64,000 bases of DNA from Clostridia bacterium (GTDB lineage: Bacteria; Bacillota; Clostridia; Oscillospirales; Ruminococcaceae): assembly GCA_009929695.1 (NCBI GenBank), contig RZZW01000003.1, forward strand, positions 62,001 to 126,000, read 5' to 3'. The translations under genes were made by a program, and so were the position numbers. Of this stretch, positions 62,088 to 64,000 are shown piece by piece (position 1 is the stretch's first letter; every line of letters starts with the position of its first letter). The notes below the pieces were generated by a model. That model was not told where the DNA came from. It saw nothing but the letters and a program-made list of their open reading frames with translations, and ran no database searches.

Positions 62088-62160
62088 TGTAGGGGCGATT
62101 CATGAATCGCCCGAGAAGGTTTGTGCAAAGCCATCGGACGCCATATATGGCGTCCCTACA
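62088..62160. repeat. Compound palindromic element (family C)
   Basis: TGTAGGGGCGATTCATGAATCGCCC ... GGACGCCATATATGGCGTCCCTACA: two perfect 20-bp palindromes inside TGTAGGG/CCCTACA ends. Confidence 0.9.
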
Positions 62161-62222
62161 GAGTATACACTTTGCGTTTTCCTCTATTTCGGAAAATTTA
62201 CATTTTCCGAAATAGATAATTA

Positions 62223-63614
62223 TTATCCTAAAGCCTGTATTGCATCTTTTATATACTGAACACCTTTCAGCTTCATGTTTGGAAAGCTTGATGCGTCTAA
62301 ATTGCGCATGCTGTGTTTTGGAATAATTGCTTCTGTAAAGCCTATGCGCTCGGCTTCGCGCAGACGGTATTCCATGTTTGTCACGCCGCGCACCTCGCCA
62401 CCAAGCCCAACCTCGCCAATCGCGATTATATTATCAGGTAAAGGCTTATCGAGCAAGCTGCTTATTACAGCCATGCACACCGGCAAATCGCACGCCGTTT
62501 CGTCTAGCCGCAAGCCGCCGACGATGTTTATATAAACGTCCAGATTTCCAAGAAAATATCCCGCGCGTTTTTCAAGCACTGCAAGCAACAAGTTCATTCG
62601 GCTGAAATCGTAGCCTGTTGACGCACGGCGCGGCGTGCCAAAGCCTGTCTTTGTGACAAGCGCCTGAATTTCGGATAATATTGGACGGCTGCCCTCCATT
62701 GTGCACGCGACGCAGTTGCCCGACACGCCAAGTGGACGCGCTTCAAGCAGAAGCTTTGACGGGTTTTCAATCATTTTAAGCCCTTTTGCTGTCATGTCGA
62801 ACATACAAATCTCGTTTGTTGAGCCGTAGCGGTTTTTGACTGCGCGCAAAACGCGAAACGGCAGCATTTTGTCGCCCTCAAAATATAAAACTGTGTCTAC
62901 GATGTGTTCCATGACCTTTGGCCCTGCGATTGCGCCGTCTTTATTAACGTGCCCGACAATCACCATAGGTATCTCGTTGCGCTTTGCGACGGCAAGCAAG
63001 CGAGAGGTGCACTCTTTAACCTGCGAGACGCTGCCCGATGACGAGGCGATGTCCGCGCATCGCATTGTCTGAATTGAGTCGATGACGACAAACGACGGCT
63101 TGTCGCTCTCCACAAGCGCGCAAATCGCGTCTACGTCGCTTTCGGCGGCAAGCATGATGTTGTCCTCAGGCACTTTCAAACGCAGCGCACGCAGCTTAAT
63201 TTGGCGTGCTGACTCCTCGCCTGTAACATATAAAACGCGTAATTTGCGAGAAATTTCACCGCAAAGCTGTAAAAGTAGTGTCGATTTGCCCGCGCCAGGC
63301 TCACCGCCGAGAAGTATCACGCTGCCGAGCACGATGCCTCCGCCAAGCACGCGGTCAAGCTCGCCGAAGCCTGTCTTAATGCGGCTTTTAAGCTCTGTCG
63401 CGCTCACGTCGCACAGCAGCTTTGCCGTGATAGCTGCGCTGTCAACACTGCGCGACGATTGCGCCGACGACAAGCCCTTGCCTGTCTGCTCCTTTATAAT
63501 GTCCTCTACCATCGAGTTCCACTCGCCGCATGACGGACATTTGCCCACCCAACGCGGGCTGACCTCGCCGCAGTTTGTGCAAACATATACAGTTTTAAAT
63601 TTTTCCTTTGCCAT
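62223..63614 (-). CDS. radA: DNA repair protein RadA/Sms
   Basis: Zinc finger CTNCGEVSPRWVGKCPSCGEWNS, GGEPGAGKSTLLLQ, KNRYGSTNE, C-terminal Lon-like domain. Confidence 0.97.
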   Translation of the reverse strand: MAKEKFKTVYVCTNCGEVSPRWVGKCPSCGEWNSMVEDIIKEQTGKGLSSAQSSRSVDSAAITAKLLCDVSATELKSRIKTGFGELDRVLGGGIVLGSVILLGGEPGAGKSTLLLQLCGEISRKLRVLYVTGEESARQIKLRALRLKVPEDNIMLAAESDVDAICALVESDKPSFVVIDSIQTMRCADIASSSGSVSQVKECTSRLLAVAKRNEIPMVIVGHVNKDGAIAGPKVMEHIVDTVLYFEGDKMLPFRVLRAVKNRYGSTNEICMFDMTAKGLKMIENPSKLLLEARPLGVSGNCVACTMEGSRPILSEIQALVTKTGFGTPRRASTGYDFSRMNLLLAVLEKRAGYFLGNLDVYINIVGGLRLDETACDLPVCMAVISSLLDKPLPDNIIAIGEVGLGGEVRGVTNMEYRLREAERIGFTEAIIPKHSMRNLDASSFPNMKLKGVQYIKDAIQALG

Positions 63615-63642
63615 GAAGCACCTCTCGCTGTTTTTACCGGTT

Positions 63643-63722
63643 TGTCATTCTGAGCGAAGCGAAGAATCTTTAAGTTTTTATTGGCTTAAAGATTCTTCGT
63701 CGCTGCGCTCCTCAGAATGACA
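63643..63722. repeat. Family-A inverted-repeat element, copy A5 (short left arm, long right arm)
   Basis: TGTCATTCTGAGCGAAGCGAAGAATCTTTAA ... TTAAAGATTCTTCGTCGCTGCGCTCCTCAGAATGACA. Confidence 0.9.
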
Positions 63723-63742
63723 CTATGGTACTATTATACCAC

Positions 63743-63779
63743 AAAACGGTCTTAGGATAAACCTAAAACCGTTATTGTT
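63743..63779 (-). terminator. Hairpin downstream of the ABC ATPase gene
   Basis: AACGGTTTTAGG-tttat-CCTAAGACCGTTTTG on minus. Confidence 0.65.
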
Positions 63780-64000
63780 TTAATGTATCGAATTTAAAAA
63801 CGCCTGCAATCGAGGGTTTTCGGGGTGGTTGAAAAGCTTATCGGGCGTGTTTTGCTCAATTATGCTGCCCTCGTCCATGAAAATTACGCGCGTAGCGGAA
63901 TTTCTTGCAAAACGCATATCGTGCGTGACTATGAGCATCGTGATTTTTTGCTCGACAAGCTTTTGTATCGTTGACACAACCTCGTTCGTCGTCTCGGGGT
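63780..64000 (-). CDS. Polar amino acid ABC transporter ATP-binding protein (GlnQ-like), C-terminal part, truncated by window end
   Basis: TPETTNEVVSTIQKLVEQKITMLIVTHDMRFARNSATRVIFMDEGSIIEQNTPDKLFNHPENPRLQAFL. Confidence 0.9.
   Translation of the reverse strand, partial: PETTNEVVSTIQKLVEQKITMLIVTHDMRFARNSATRVIFMDEGSIIEQNTPDKLFNHPENPRLQAFLNSIH

Noticed and set aside
63082-63720. 212-aa plus-strand ORF ending CHSERSEESLSFYWLKDSSSLRSSE
   Set aside because: Antisense to radA, and its C-terminus is a translation of repeat A5, a common misannotation pattern.

Overview
This window looks like ordinary core chromosome of a spore-lineage Clostridia/Oscillospirales-type bacterium. I infer that from gene content and the style of the intergenic repeats; no search was run. 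About 50 CDSs are supported, mostly syntenic housekeeping blocks: ispG(partial)-polC, uvrBA, miaB-ymcA/ylbF-like-mutSL-miaA, sepF-ylmH-divIVA-lspA-rluD, ppk1, a spoIVFA/FB-like pair, ligA, gatCAB, spoIIIAA-AH, nusB, xseAB-ispA-dxs-tlyA-nadK-argR-recN, tyrS with a T-box, an asd-dapA-dapB-capA-ACT operon with a lysine riboswitch, queA-tgt-yajC, proC, xerD-like, radA and a partial amino-acid ABC ATPase. I saw no prophage, CRISPR array, tRNA/rRNA gene or defence island. I did not find a convincing new multi-gene system. The items most worth a second look are: (1) a SpoIIM-like ORF split by an in-frame TAG and lacking a canonical start; (2) a 48-codon SpoIIIAD-like ORF, missed by the ORF track, that looks internally deleted; (3) five dispersed copies of an inverted-repeat element (TGTCATTCTGAGCGAAGCGAAGAATC...) with short and long arm isoforms, plus three other palindromic elements; (4) a stand-alone aspartokinase-type ACT protein and a CapA-family protein inside a riboswitch-controlled DAP/lysine operon; (5) a perfect 10-bp palindrome over the -35 of the uvrBA promoter.
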